Shown piece by piece: positions 9,618-17,472 of a stretch of 64,000 bases of DNA. Both the position numbers and the translations under genes were made by a program. How positions within the stretch are numbered: the first letter of the stretch is position 1; the number at the start of each line of letters is the position of its first letter. This DNA comes from Robiginitalea myxolifaciens (GTDB lineage Bacteria; Bacteroidota; Bacteroidia; Flavobacteriales; Flavobacteriaceae), in the NCBI RefSeq assembly GCF_900115205.1, contig NZ_FOYQ01000002.1:558001-622000 (forward strand), written 5' to 3'. Under the pieces are notes generated by a model. That model made no database searches. It worked only from the letters and a program-made list of their open reading frames with translations, and had not been told where the DNA came from.

Positions 9618-10997
9618 TTAGCGCGATTCTCGGGTCATACCAAATACCGGTAATCCCTGGTAAAAATCCAAAGTGCTTTTGTTGATTTCATACCGAAGAT
9701 GCACCTGAAGGTTTTCGTTTTGGGCTGTCGCATAGAGATTCTTCGCTGTAAATAGCTCAATCCCATTGATTAAGCCTTTTTCAAAGCGTTTCTGGGCCGT
9801 AGCAAAGGCTAGTTCCTGTGCAACTACCGTTTGCTCGCTTTGCTCCCTTTGTACCTTGAGGCTTTCATTTTCCTGAATCAATTGCATCACGGTTTGCCGC
9901 AATTCCTGCTGTTGGATTTTCTGTGTATTCATCGCGCGCTGATACGCGATTTTTTGTTGCTTCACCTGTGAACGGCGCGACCAGGCATTGGAAATCGGAA
10001 TATTCATAGAGAATCCGACAAATTCCGAAGCGTTATCCCTGAATTGATCTCCAAAAGGAACGGTCATCCCTAGGGAATCTACGGTTGTTTCAAAATACCC
10101 TGTCCGAAATCCGGCCACAAGACTTATGGAAGGGTATAAATTCCCCCGGGCGGCGGCCAACTGTTTGCGGGCCGCTTCCACCCGAAATTCCTGGGCAGCC
10201 ATTAACGGTACGGTCTCTAAAGCCGTTTCAACCAGGACGTCGGAATCCGGTAAGGTCTCAGTACCGATTAACCCGGGATCCAGGGTCGTTTCGATTTCCA
10301 GGGTACTTACCCCTTCAAGGTTCATTTCCTGGATCAGGTTCAGTTTGGCTGCTGCCAGTTGATTCTGCGCCTGGGTCAGGTTTAATTTATCGGTGAGTAA
10401 GAGTGATTCCGCCTCGTAGAGATCGGCCCCTGCCATTAAGCCGAGGTCTATTTGCCGCTGTACCAGATCATAATTCTGCTGGGAAACACTAACCTGCTCC
10501 TCCGCTATAGCGGTAAGGCCATTAAAAAAGCGGATATCGTAAAAGGCTTGCATTACGCGAAAGGCGAGCAAGTAATTCTGATGCTCCTTTTCGCTGAGGG
10601 AGGCCTGATAGAGCCACTTATTGGCCCGGATGGTGTTCCATTTCTGAAATCCCTGGAATAAATCTATAGAACTATTGAGGTTATAACTGTTGGAGAAGAA
10701 ATCAAGAGTCACAAACGTACCGGTATTGGGATCTTCCGCACGTCCATAACTAACAAAGTAATCCGCAGAACCGCTGGCAGTTGGAAAAAGATTTCGGATC
10801 GACTGGCGATAGGTTTCCCGATCCGAAGCGACATTGAAGCTGAAATCCTTTACCTGGACATTGTGCTCCAGGGCATAGGCAACACAAGCCTCCAGGGTCC
10901 AGCGCTCCGGGAGGGATTCATTGGCGGTTTGCTGGCCCAACAAAATCCCTCCGAGCAGACTGAACAGCAGATTGATGATTGGTCGTTTTTGATTCAT
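9618..10997 (-). CDS. TolC family outer membrane efflux protein
   Basis: A 459-residue protein with an N-terminal signal segment and the repeated long alpha-helical layout of TolC/OEP proteins (WTLEACVAYALEHN at the N terminus and a second half-repeat from about residue 245). It would form the trimeric outer-membrane duct for the adaptor and the MacB-like transporter encoded downstream. It is the first gene of the operon and is divergent from the NtrC-type regulator, with about 150 bases between them. Confidence 0.93.
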   Translation of the reverse strand: MNQKRPIINLLFSLLGGILLGQQTANESLPERWTLEACVAYALEHNVQVKDFSFNVASDRETYRQSIRNLFPTASGSADYFVSYGRAEDPNTGTFVTLDFFSNSYNLNSSIDLFQGFQKWNTIRANKWLYQASLSEKEHQNYLLAFRVMQAFYDIRFFNGLTAIAEEQVSVSQQNYDLVQRQIDLGLMAGADLYEAESLLLTDKLNLTQAQNQLAAAKLNLIQEMNLEGVSTLEIETTLDPGLIGTETLPDSDVLVETALETVPLMAAQEFRVEAARKQLAAARGNLYPSISLVAGFRTGYFETTVDSLGMTVPFGDQFRDNASEFVGFSMNIPISNAWSRRSQVKQQKIAYQRAMNTQKIQQQELRQTVMQLIQENESLKVQREQSEQTVVAQELAFATAQKRFEKGLINGIELFTAKNLYATAQNENLQVHLRYEINKSTLDFYQGLPVFGMTRESR

Positions 10998-11031
10998 GCC
11001 ATTTTATATACTATTGGCGTGCCATAAAATC

Positions 11032-11054
11032 AAAATACTGTATATCAGTGTTTT
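11032..11054. promoter_or_regulatory. Inverted repeat, possible operator
   Basis: An imperfect palindrome AAAAtACTG-TATAT-CAGTgTTTT lies in the divergent intergenic region between the tolC-like gene and the sigma-54-type response regulator. It is a candidate binding site for the regulator or for a local repressor. This is inference from symmetry and position only. Confidence 0.4.
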
Positions 11055-11110
11055 AATAAATCTTAAAGAACCGACGGCTCTGGAAGATGTAAAAATATTG
11101 TACATTGGGT

Positions 11111-11137
11111 GTAAAATAATTTTACGTTGCACAACGT
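11111..11137. promoter_or_regulatory. Two adjoining palindromes before the regulator gene
   Basis: A perfect 15-bp palindrome GTAAAATAATTTTAC (11111-11125) is directly joined to a second perfect inverted repeat ACGTTG-CA-CAACGT (11124-11137), ten bases before the regulator start codon. Such sites could be operators for autoregulation or form a hairpin in the mRNA leader. No protein can be assigned from sequence alone. Confidence 0.4.
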
Positions 11138-11146
11138 GCTGCTGGC

Positions 11147-12514
11147 ATGACTTCCGCCCACATTTTAATCATTGACGATAATAAAAGTATCCTTAGCGCA
11201 CTGGATCTGCTCCTGCGCTTTGAATACGATGCAGTAGACTCCATTTCGAATCCCAATCAAATTCCATCGCTGGAACTGGATCGTTACGATGTGGTGCTGC
11301 TGGATATGAATTTTTCGGCCGGGGTGAATACCGGTAATGAAGGCCTATACTGGCTGCGGGAAATTAAGAAACGATCGCCGCAGACCACTGTAGTAATGAT
11401 GACCGCCTATGGTGCTGTTGACCTGGCCGTGAGTTCTCTTAAGGAAGGGGCGGCCGATTTTATCCTGAAACCCTGGAACAACGAGAAGCTGCTGGCTACC
11501 GTCCGCGCTGCCCTAGAACTTTCCCGTTCCCATAAGACCATCGATGAGCTCAAAAGAAAGGAAGGACAACTCAAGCAGGTGATTAACGAAGACCGCCATT
11601 CCATAGTCGGACAATCCAAGGCCATTGAAGCTGTGCTCAAGTTAACCCGAAAGGTGGCAGCCACGGATGTGAACGTATTGATCACCGGGGAGAACGGAAC
11701 GGGTAAGGAATTGATCGCCCGTGAATTGCATCGGGCTTCGAATCGCAGGGACGAGGTATTTATTAAGGTAGACATGGGTTCCATAGCGGAGAACCTATTG
11801 GAAAGTGAGCTTTTTGGCCATGTACGTGGGGCTTTTACAGATGCCCGGGAAGACCGGACAGGTAAATTCGAAGCAGCCCATACGGGAACCTTATTTTTGG
11901 ACGAAATCGGAAACTTAAGCCTACAGGCCCAATCCAAACTCCTGACTGCCATCCAAAGCAAGTCTATCGTAAAGGTTGGTTCCAATAAATCCATCGCCGT
12001 AGATATACGCCTGTTGTGCGCAACCAATTGCAACCTGGAACAAATGGTTCGCGAAGGCGCCTTCCGGGAAGATCTGCTCTATCGCATCAATACCATAACC
12101 ATTGAAGTACCCCCTTTACGGGAGCGGGGGGATGATATCCGGGTGCTCGCGGATTTCTTCCTCCGAAAATTCAGTGCCAAATACGACAAATCCGGAATAC
12201 GGCTGAGTAATGCAGCACAGCAAAAGCTCTTGAATTACTCCTGGCCTGGAAATATCCGGGAATTGTTGCACAGTGTGGAACGCGCCGTAATCCTGGCAGA
12301 AAACAACAGTATCGAACCCGAAGATATTTCCCTTGGGACAAGCGGCGCTCGAGAAAGCACTTCGGCGAATATCCCTAAAACCCTGGAGGAAATGGAAGTA
12401 GCTATGATCCACAAAGCACTGGACAGGCATCAGGGCAATTATACAGCTGCAGCAGAAGAGTTGGGCATTACCCGCCAGACCCTATACAATAAACTCAAAA
12501 AGTTTGCACGCTGA
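11147..12514 (+). CDS. Sigma-54-dependent response regulator, NtrC family
   Basis: A 455-residue regulator with three domains: receiver (about 1-125; acidic pocket IDDN, phospho-acceptor Asp in VLLDMNF, Lys in ILKPW), an AAA+ sigma-54 activator domain (about 155-385; Walker A GENGTGKE, GAFTDA in place of the classic GAFTGA loop, arginine finger region FREDLLYRIN) and a Fis-type helix-turn-helix (NYTAAAEELGITRQTLYNKL). Phosphorylation should allow the AAA+ ring to remodel sigma-54 RNA polymerase. Its stop TGA shares one base with the ATG of the histidine kinase gene. The divergent efflux operon is the likely target. Confidence 0.93.
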   Translation: MTSAHILIIDDNKSILSALDLLLRFEYDAVDSISNPNQIPSLELDRYDVVLLDMNFSAGVNTGNEGLYWLREIKKRSPQTTVVMMTAYGAVDLAVSSLKEGAADFILKPWNNEKLLATVRAALELSRSHKTIDELKRKEGQLKQVINEDRHSIVGQSKAIEAVLKLTRKVAATDVNVLITGENGTGKELIARELHRASNRRDEVFIKVDMGSIAENLLESELFGHVRGAFTDAREDRTGKFEAAHTGTLFLDEIGNLSLQAQSKLLTAIQSKSIVKVGSNKSIAVDIRLLCATNCNLEQMVREGAFREDLLYRINTITIEVPPLRERGDDIRVLADFFLRKFSAKYDKSGIRLSNAAQQKLLNYSWPGNIRELLHSVERAVILAENNSIEPEDISLGTSGARESTSANIPKTLEEMEVAMIHKALDRHQGNYTAAAEELGITRQTLYNKLKKFAR

Positions 12515-13857
12515 TGGCCAGTCGGAATTTTTACATCCAACTCATTTTCAGGGTATTCGGCATAGCGGCTGCCGCGATCCTGATGGCGTATTCCCAGGGA
12601 AACCAATGGTGGATAACCTTTGGGATTTCCCTGGCCATTCTATTTGGGCTTGTCCTGGATCTGATTCGTTATATCAACAGTACAAATCGGAAAATCGCCT
12701 ATTTCTTCGACGCAATCCGCAATGAGGATTTTACCCTTCGTTTTCCTGAAAGAGTTGATATTGAGTCCTTTAAAGAGCTCAATCAAAGCTTAAACCGCGT
12801 CAATGGCCTGATCCAGGAGGTACACATTCAACTTCAAATCCGGGAGAACTATTACCAGGAAATATTGCGACAGGCGCGTATTGGGATACTCACTTACAAC
12901 CAAAAAGGGCATATCCTTTTTTCCAATCCCACCGTAGAAAGGTTATTCAACCATAGCCCTTTGAATCACGTCCGGCAGTTGGAACAAATCGATCCGAAAC
13001 TCTATGCGCTCTTCAGCAGCTTTGAGCCCTTTGACCGAAAGCTCTACCAGCTGACCAATGAAAGGGAACAGCATCAGTTGGCCCTGAAATCCACACCCGT
13101 GGTATTAAAAGACGAACCCCTCTTGCTGGTGGTTGTACAGGATATTCGCTATGAGCTAGATGAGAAAGAAACCGAGTCCTGGATTCGGCTGATTCGTGTG
13201 CTTACCCATGAGATCATGAATACAATTGCCCCGATAACCTCTATATCCGAATCCGTCCTGAAGTATTTCCAAAGCGGGCAGGAAAATCCAGCCTTATTCG
13301 GAGAACAACGCAAACTGGACGGTTCCATCCGGGGATTAGAGGTAATACAGGGGCAAAGCGCTAACCTTATGGAGTTTGTGGAATCGTACAGAACGTTGTT
13401 GAATGTCCCGAAACCGATCCGACAGCTCATCCCCCTGTCTGAATTATTCCAGAAACTTCAGATAATGGCGGAAGGAAGCAATGACACGAATACTCCTATT
13501 TCCTGGGAGATAGCGCCCGAAGATCTCGAAATTTACGCCGACGAGAAACTCATTACCCAGACCATGCTCAACCTCATCCGCAATGCGCGTCAGGCACTGG
13601 GACAGCAAGCCGATCGGCAAATTCGGGTCCGCGGCTACTTCAATGGAGCGGGGCAAAAAACAATCGCAGTTGCAGACAATGGCCCGGGAATACCCGAAGA
13701 ACTCAAGGACGAAATCTTTGTCCCGTTCTTCACCACCAAGGAAAAAGGCAGCGGAATTGGCCTGAGTCTTTCGCGTCAAATCATGCACTTGCACGGGGGC
13801 GAACTTAAATTGGTTTCAACGCCCGATTCCGGAACGGAATTTCGGTTGGTGTTTTAG
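12514..13857 (+). CDS. Sensor histidine kinase, NtrY/NtrB-like with PAS
   Basis: A 447-residue kinase: two TM segments near the N terminus (about 10-55) with almost no periplasmic loop, a HAMP-like linker and coiled coil, a PAS domain (about 120-215; [18 protein letters not shown]), a phospho-acceptor H-box ([14 protein letters not shown]) and a HATPase domain with N box [13 protein letters not shown]1 DNGPGIPEE and G2 [11 protein letters not shown]. With so small an external part, it probably senses a membrane or cytoplasmic cue. It is translationally coupled (one-base overlap) to the NtrC-type regulator, its likely partner. Confidence 0.93.
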   Translation: MASRNFYIQLIFRVFGIAAAAILMAYSQGNQWWITFGISLAILFGLVLDLIRYINSTNRKIAYFFDAIRNEDFTLRFPERVDIESFKELNQSLNRVNGLIQEVHIQLQIRENYYQEILRQARIGILTYNQKGHILFSNPTVERLFNHSPLNHVRQLEQIDPKLYALFSSFEPFDRKLYQLTNEREQHQLALKSTPVVLKDEPLLLVVVQDIRYELDEKETESWIRLIRVLTHEIMNTIAPITSISESVLKYFQSGQENPALFGEQRKLDGSIRGLEVIQGQSANLMEFVESYRTLLNVPKPIRQLIPLSELFQKLQIMAEGSNDTNTPISWEIAPEDLEIYADEKLITQTMLNLIRNARQALGQQADRQIRVRGYFNGAGQKTIAVADNGPGIPEELKDEIFVPFFTTKEKGSGIGLSLSRQIMHLHGGELKLVSTPDSGTEFRLVF

Positions 13858-14273
13858 TACAGGTCCAACAGGCTGTTTTCCCGCTTAAAGCTCTTCAGAT
13901 CCTTCCATTCCTTCACAAAGCGTCCCTTACTGTATCGGGAAGCGGATGATAGCTCTCCTTCGGTGTATTTGAGGCAGTAGCCATTCTTCATCCCATCTTC
14001 TAATTGGCATTTGTGGGCGGGCTTGCCCTGCGCATCATAGTAAATCCACCAGTTAGAAGGCCTTCCTTCATTGTAGTGCCCCTCGCGTTCCAGGGTCCCG
14101 TCATCCGCATAGAAATACCAGTATCCTTCGCGCACATGATCGGCAATCCACCCGGCGGCCTTAACGTTGCCATTGGGGTAATACAGGCGGACGTATTCGC
14201 GTTCCTCCTGTGGGGAAGCTCCCACCAAAAGCAGCAGAAAGCCAATTCGTATAAACCAAAGTATTCCAGACAT
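13854..14273 (-). CDS. YwqK/MORN-repeat-like secreted protein
   Basis: A 139-residue protein with an N-terminal hydrophobic segment (about 5-20, probable signal peptide) followed by MORN-like repeats with the pattern YYPNGNVKAAGWI, YFYADDGTLEREGHYNEG and YYDAQGKPAHKC. Proteins of this type are often labelled toxin-antitoxin YwqK antitoxins, but the secreted single-gene form here gives no support for that role. The start lies two bases after the stop of the BamA-like gene, so it is the last gene of that operon. It is convergent with the histidine kinase gene, overlapping it by four bases. Confidence 0.75.
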   Translation of the reverse strand: MSGILWFIRIGFLLLLVGASPQEEREYVRLYYPNGNVKAAGWIADHVREGYWYFYADDGTLEREGHYNEGRPSNWWIYYDAQGKPAHKCQLEDGMKNGYCLKYTEGELSSASRYSKGRFVKEWKDLKSFKRENSLLDLY

Positions 14274-14275
14274 AC

Positions 14276-15595
14276 TTAAAAATATTGGCCCACCCCAAAG
14301 ACTATTCCCTTGGCGGCATCCGGGGTGATCCCATGCCCGTAGTCTATTCGGAAAATGGCGTTAAAAATGCGTTTGTGAATAAATCGTAATCCGATACCAG
14401 GATAAATGCGCAGGTTATTGCGTTCGGTAAGGTCCCCAAAATCACCTCCCGGATTCCTCCAGCTTCCGCCATCCACAAAGACATTCCCCTGCAACACAAA
14501 CCAATCCTTTTCAATAAGGGTATGGCGGTATTCTGTATTGAGAACTATAGCCGCAGTGCCCCGGTCAATGGTATTCCCTACGCCACGAATATTCAGGTTG
14601 TTATCTACCGCAAAGGGTGCAAAAGGGGTAGGATCGTTATCGGCTAGCCCAAGGCGTAAACGGTTCGCCCAATTGCCCCGTTGCCCCACGCGGGCGAAAT
14701 ACAAGAAGTCATTGAAACCAATCCAGAAATCGGGAAGTTGCCCCGAATCCCGGCTATGGACATATTGCACATTGAGGATGCTCCGGAATCCGGACAGGTA
14801 ATGATAATGGTATCGCAGGCCATTGTGATCAAAAATGAATTTAACCAGCGACTTATTCACCTTTAAGTCCTGAGGCACGTTTGGATCTGTTGCCCCTTGC
14901 AAATAGGCGTAATCCTCGGTAAAGTAATTTATTCCAAGTTCCAGGCGATTCTTAAAGTTGATCTGGTAGAGCCCCAGTACTTCAAAAGATCGGTTGCTGT
15001 AACGGTAATCCGCTGTGCCTGAATCCAGAAAAACAGGCTCTTGGGTAACCAGCGAAGTCCAGTTAACTGCCAGGCCAAGGTGCCTGCTAAAAAGGAAGGG
15101 TGCCCGGAATTGCAGGCCGTAGGAATCAAAGATGTCTCGTTGGTAAAATGCGCCCAAAGTAATGTTCCGACCAAAGGCGTTAAACTCCTGTAAGCCAATC
15201 CGAAAAGCGAATTCGTCGTTATCTGAGGTATAGAAATTGGCAAAGGGAATCAGGGTAAAGTTCTCCTCCAGTAGAAACAGCAGGATGTCCCGATTTTCCC
15301 CGCGTAATTCAAATTCCACATGGGCCAGGGATGGTAGTCGTTTTAACCGTTCTACCTCCTGCGCTATGATCGCGGCGTCCACAGAATCGCCTTTGCGGAT
15401 TCGCACTACCTTGCGGAGTGCCGATGTCTGCGTGCGCCGGTTCCCTTCAAAAGCTATCGAATCGATTAGGATCTTTGCATCATGCTGCAGACCGTAGGAG
15501 CTGCTTACCTCCTGGGCAACACAAGGCACGGTCTGCAGTAAGCTGCTGACAGCAAGTAATATAGGATAAACATGTCTGCGGATGTTTACAATCAT
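14276..15595 (-). CDS. BamA/TamA-family outer membrane protein, single POTRA
   Basis: A 439-residue protein with a signal peptide (cleaved after about CVAQ, residue 28), one POTRA-like domain (about 40-115; ILIDSIAFEGNRRTQTSALRKV) and a C-terminal 16-strand-type Omp85 barrel (about 125-439) with the lid-loop-like RGVGNTIDRG and the aromatic end VGQYF. Omp85 proteins insert or export proteins across the outer membrane. At under half the length of BamA, with a single POTRA instead of five, this is a small accessory member and not the essential BamA. It lies between a putative beta-barrel protein and a YwqK-like protein. Confidence 0.85.
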   Translation of the reverse strand: MIVNIRRHVYPILLAVSSLLQTVPCVAQEVSSSYGLQHDAKILIDSIAFEGNRRTQTSALRKVVRIRKGDSVDAAIIAQEVERLKRLPSLAHVEFELRGENRDILLFLLEENFTLIPFANFYTSDNDEFAFRIGLQEFNAFGRNITLGAFYQRDIFDSYGLQFRAPFLFSRHLGLAVNWTSLVTQEPVFLDSGTADYRYSNRSFEVLGLYQINFKNRLELGINYFTEDYAYLQGATDPNVPQDLKVNKSLVKFIFDHNGLRYHYHYLSGFRSILNVQYVHSRDSGQLPDFWIGFNDFLYFARVGQRGNWANRLRLGLADNDPTPFAPFAVDNNLNIRGVGNTIDRGTAAIVLNTEYRHTLIEKDWFVLQGNVFVDGGSWRNPGGDFGDLTERNNLRIYPGIGLRFIHKRIFNAIFRIDYGHGITPDAAKGIVFGVGQYF

Positions 15596-15636
15596 TAAGT
15601 CTTGGATACTATGGGGTCAGATACTGCATGTTCGTT

Positions 15637-16539
15637 TTAGAAAATTGCCCTAAGGCCAATATTAAAGGTCTCCCCCAGCCCGGTATTGGACCCACGTACA
15701 AAATTGGTGTACAAGGCCTCAATGTTCAGGGCGTCGGTCAATTGATATTTCATTCCTCCCCCGAGGGCCGTAAAGTCTTGTGGAAAATCATTCCCCAAAT
15801 CGATGCGCTGGGAGTGCTGGACAAGGGCGAGTACCGTAAACTTGGAACTTGGAAAAAAACTGAGGAAAAGCCCCGGGGTAAGATTAAGGCTGTTATTGGC
15901 AAAACTATCCTCGGGTTTCCCAAAACTCAGTTCGCTATTGAGTTCAGAAAACAGTTGCCATTTCCCACCCGCAAAGGTATGGTCGTAAAAGAAGCGGGTT
16001 TGCCAGATAAAACCATTCTGATCCAGGAAAACACCATTCTCAGTTTCGTTATCTACCAATGGGAAAAAGAGCGAACTCTGGATGGAAAAATTACTAACCG
16101 CCGCTATGGGTACAAATTTTACGGACGGTGCAATAGAGGTAAGCCCGGAACGTGCCGTGCCTTCCTCCCCATCGAACTGAAATACTTCCAGGGCGCCCCG
16201 GCCTCCGATTACGTTGGATCGGAATTCAAGGATCCCCCCGATATTCCATCGCTTATTTTGACCGACTCCCGTATAGAATTCCAGGGTGGACGTAAAAAAA
16301 GTCTGCCGGGGCTGCTTGCCATCGGCGAAGGTGCTCTCGGTTTCGGTGTACAGGTTATTGAACCACTTCAGGTCCCATTGTCCTTTTCCGATGAGTTTCG
16401 AGGGGGTATACTGCTGAATATTACTTTGAGCTGGCGCGTTCTCCTGGGAGGTATCATCGGGTGTCTGCTGGGACCAGGCTATACTGGAGGAAAGCACCCA
16501 AATGGCTACTACTAAAGACTTGTTTACGTAATGTTTCAT
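15637..16539 (-). CDS. Putative outer membrane beta-barrel protein
   Basis: A 300-residue protein with a signal peptide (MKHYVNKSLVV to about SIAWSQ) and then alternating hydrophobic and polar strands throughout, ending in GLRAIF, a C-terminal aromatic typical of outer-membrane barrels. I do not recognise a named family. The ATG at 16539 is preferred over an upstream in-frame TTG at 16563 because it gives a standard signal peptide. It is the first gene of a three-gene operon with the BamA-like protein (41-base gap); it might be a client of that protein, which is inference. Confidence 0.7.
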   Translation of the reverse strand: MKHYVNKSLVVAIWVLSSSIAWSQQTPDDTSQENAPAQSNIQQYTPSKLIGKGQWDLKWFNNLYTETESTFADGKQPRQTFFTSTLEFYTGVGQNKRWNIGGILEFRSNVIGGRGALEVFQFDGEEGTARSGLTSIAPSVKFVPIAAVSNFSIQSSLFFPLVDNETENGVFLDQNGFIWQTRFFYDHTFAGGKWQLFSELNSELSFGKPEDSFANNSLNLTPGLFLSFFPSSKFTVLALVQHSQRIDLGNDFPQDFTALGGGMKYQLTDALNIEALYTNFVRGSNTGLGETFNIGLRAIF

Positions 16540-16631
16540 GAGGTTATCGTTATGCGATTTCAAAAAGGGGCCTGGGCACTTTCTGGTTTAAGTGCGGGTT
16601 AGAGGTATTTTATGATTGAATTATCTGAGAT

Positions 16632-17351
16632 CTATTGAACATCGTTCAATGTCCAGTCGTAGGCATAGAAGCCTGTTTTAGATTTTTCGGGCAAAGGGGA
16701 TTCGCGATATTGATTGATGAATTCAATAAAGGATTTTCCCCCGCGCGTAAAATCCTCCCCATACCATTCGAAAATTTGAGAGAGGAGTATGCGTTTTCCT
16801 TTGGCCTGGATAAAACCGGGATTATTCAATGCCAGTTCCGTTTGTTGCTGCAACTGCATCTCCAGCATATCGGGCTTGTAGGCGGAGGGGATTATGGGTG
16901 GACAGCCCAAACCGGCACAAACCAAAACAAAGTGAAAACGAGCCTCCTGCGGATAAACCGGTCGCAGCAATTCGTTTTCAATGGCGTTCAGGGTGTACTT
17001 TCCACCACCCAGTTCGTAACGAGTCTTATCAAAAAATCCGGGGATATCCAGGGGGGATTTAACGGGATAATGATCCACAATCCCCCTAATTACCGCGAGG
17101 TTATAGGCATTGATCCAAAAGGCCTGATAGTTGGCGGGGTCTTCGCTAGAAACGGTAATTGCGGCCGCCTTTTCCAACAGAAGATTCAGGGCTGCTGGGT
17201 TCGCTTTCACTGCAGCGTAATCTACACGGCCATCGCGTACATGGTTCGAAAAAAAGGCATCGGCCTTCTCAAAAAAGGAGGCGGGAGCCTGGGCGCTGGC
17301 GAAAATCGGGGCAGCCAGCAGCGTTAGGCATAAAAGAAATCTTGTGATCAT
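16632..17351 (-). CDS. DUF547 domain-containing exported protein
   Basis: A 239-residue protein with a signal peptide (about 1-20, ending FASAQA) and a DUF547 domain covering most of the rest (YQAFWINAYNLAVIRGIV, FFDKTRYELGGGKYTLNAIENELLR, RFHFVLVCAGLGCPPI). DUF547 resembles the papain/transglutaminase fold by recollection of the family, with a conserved Cys and His; here the CAGLGCPP segment holds the cysteines. The biochemical role is not established. It is read alone, with about 90 bases to the beta-barrel gene downstream. Confidence 0.88.
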   Translation of the reverse strand: MITRFLLCLTLLAAPIFASAQAPASFFEKADAFFSNHVRDGRVDYAAVKANPAALNLLLEKAAAITVSSEDPANYQAFWINAYNLAVIRGIVDHYPVKSPLDIPGFFDKTRYELGGGKYTLNAIENELLRPVYPQEARFHFVLVCAGLGCPPIIPSAYKPDMLEMQLQQQTELALNNPGFIQAKGKRILLSQIFEWYGEDFTRGGKSFIEFINQYRESPLPEKSKTGFYAYDWTLNDVQ

Positions 17352-17472
17352 CGCTTGTAAATAGTAGGTGTTTCACCTTGTTCATTACAAAGAGACGGGT
17401 ATCAGATCACAAAAGGTTCACAGATTTCTGGAATTTTGGTGAGAACTCGATCAGGAGCAAACCTCTTCGGGT

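Noticed and set aside
11009-11024. Sigma-54-like TGGCACG site before the tolC-like gene
   Set aside because: The -12 half is TAGTA instead of TTGCA-like, and the predicted start would coincide with the start codon.
13854-14273. Toxin-antitoxin system (YwqK antitoxin label)
   Set aside because: No toxin gene is next to it and the protein has a signal peptide.
15628-16515. Long plus-strand open frame (295 codons)
   Set aside because: Antisense to the beta-barrel gene, which has a signal peptide and barrel pattern; the antisense product has neither.
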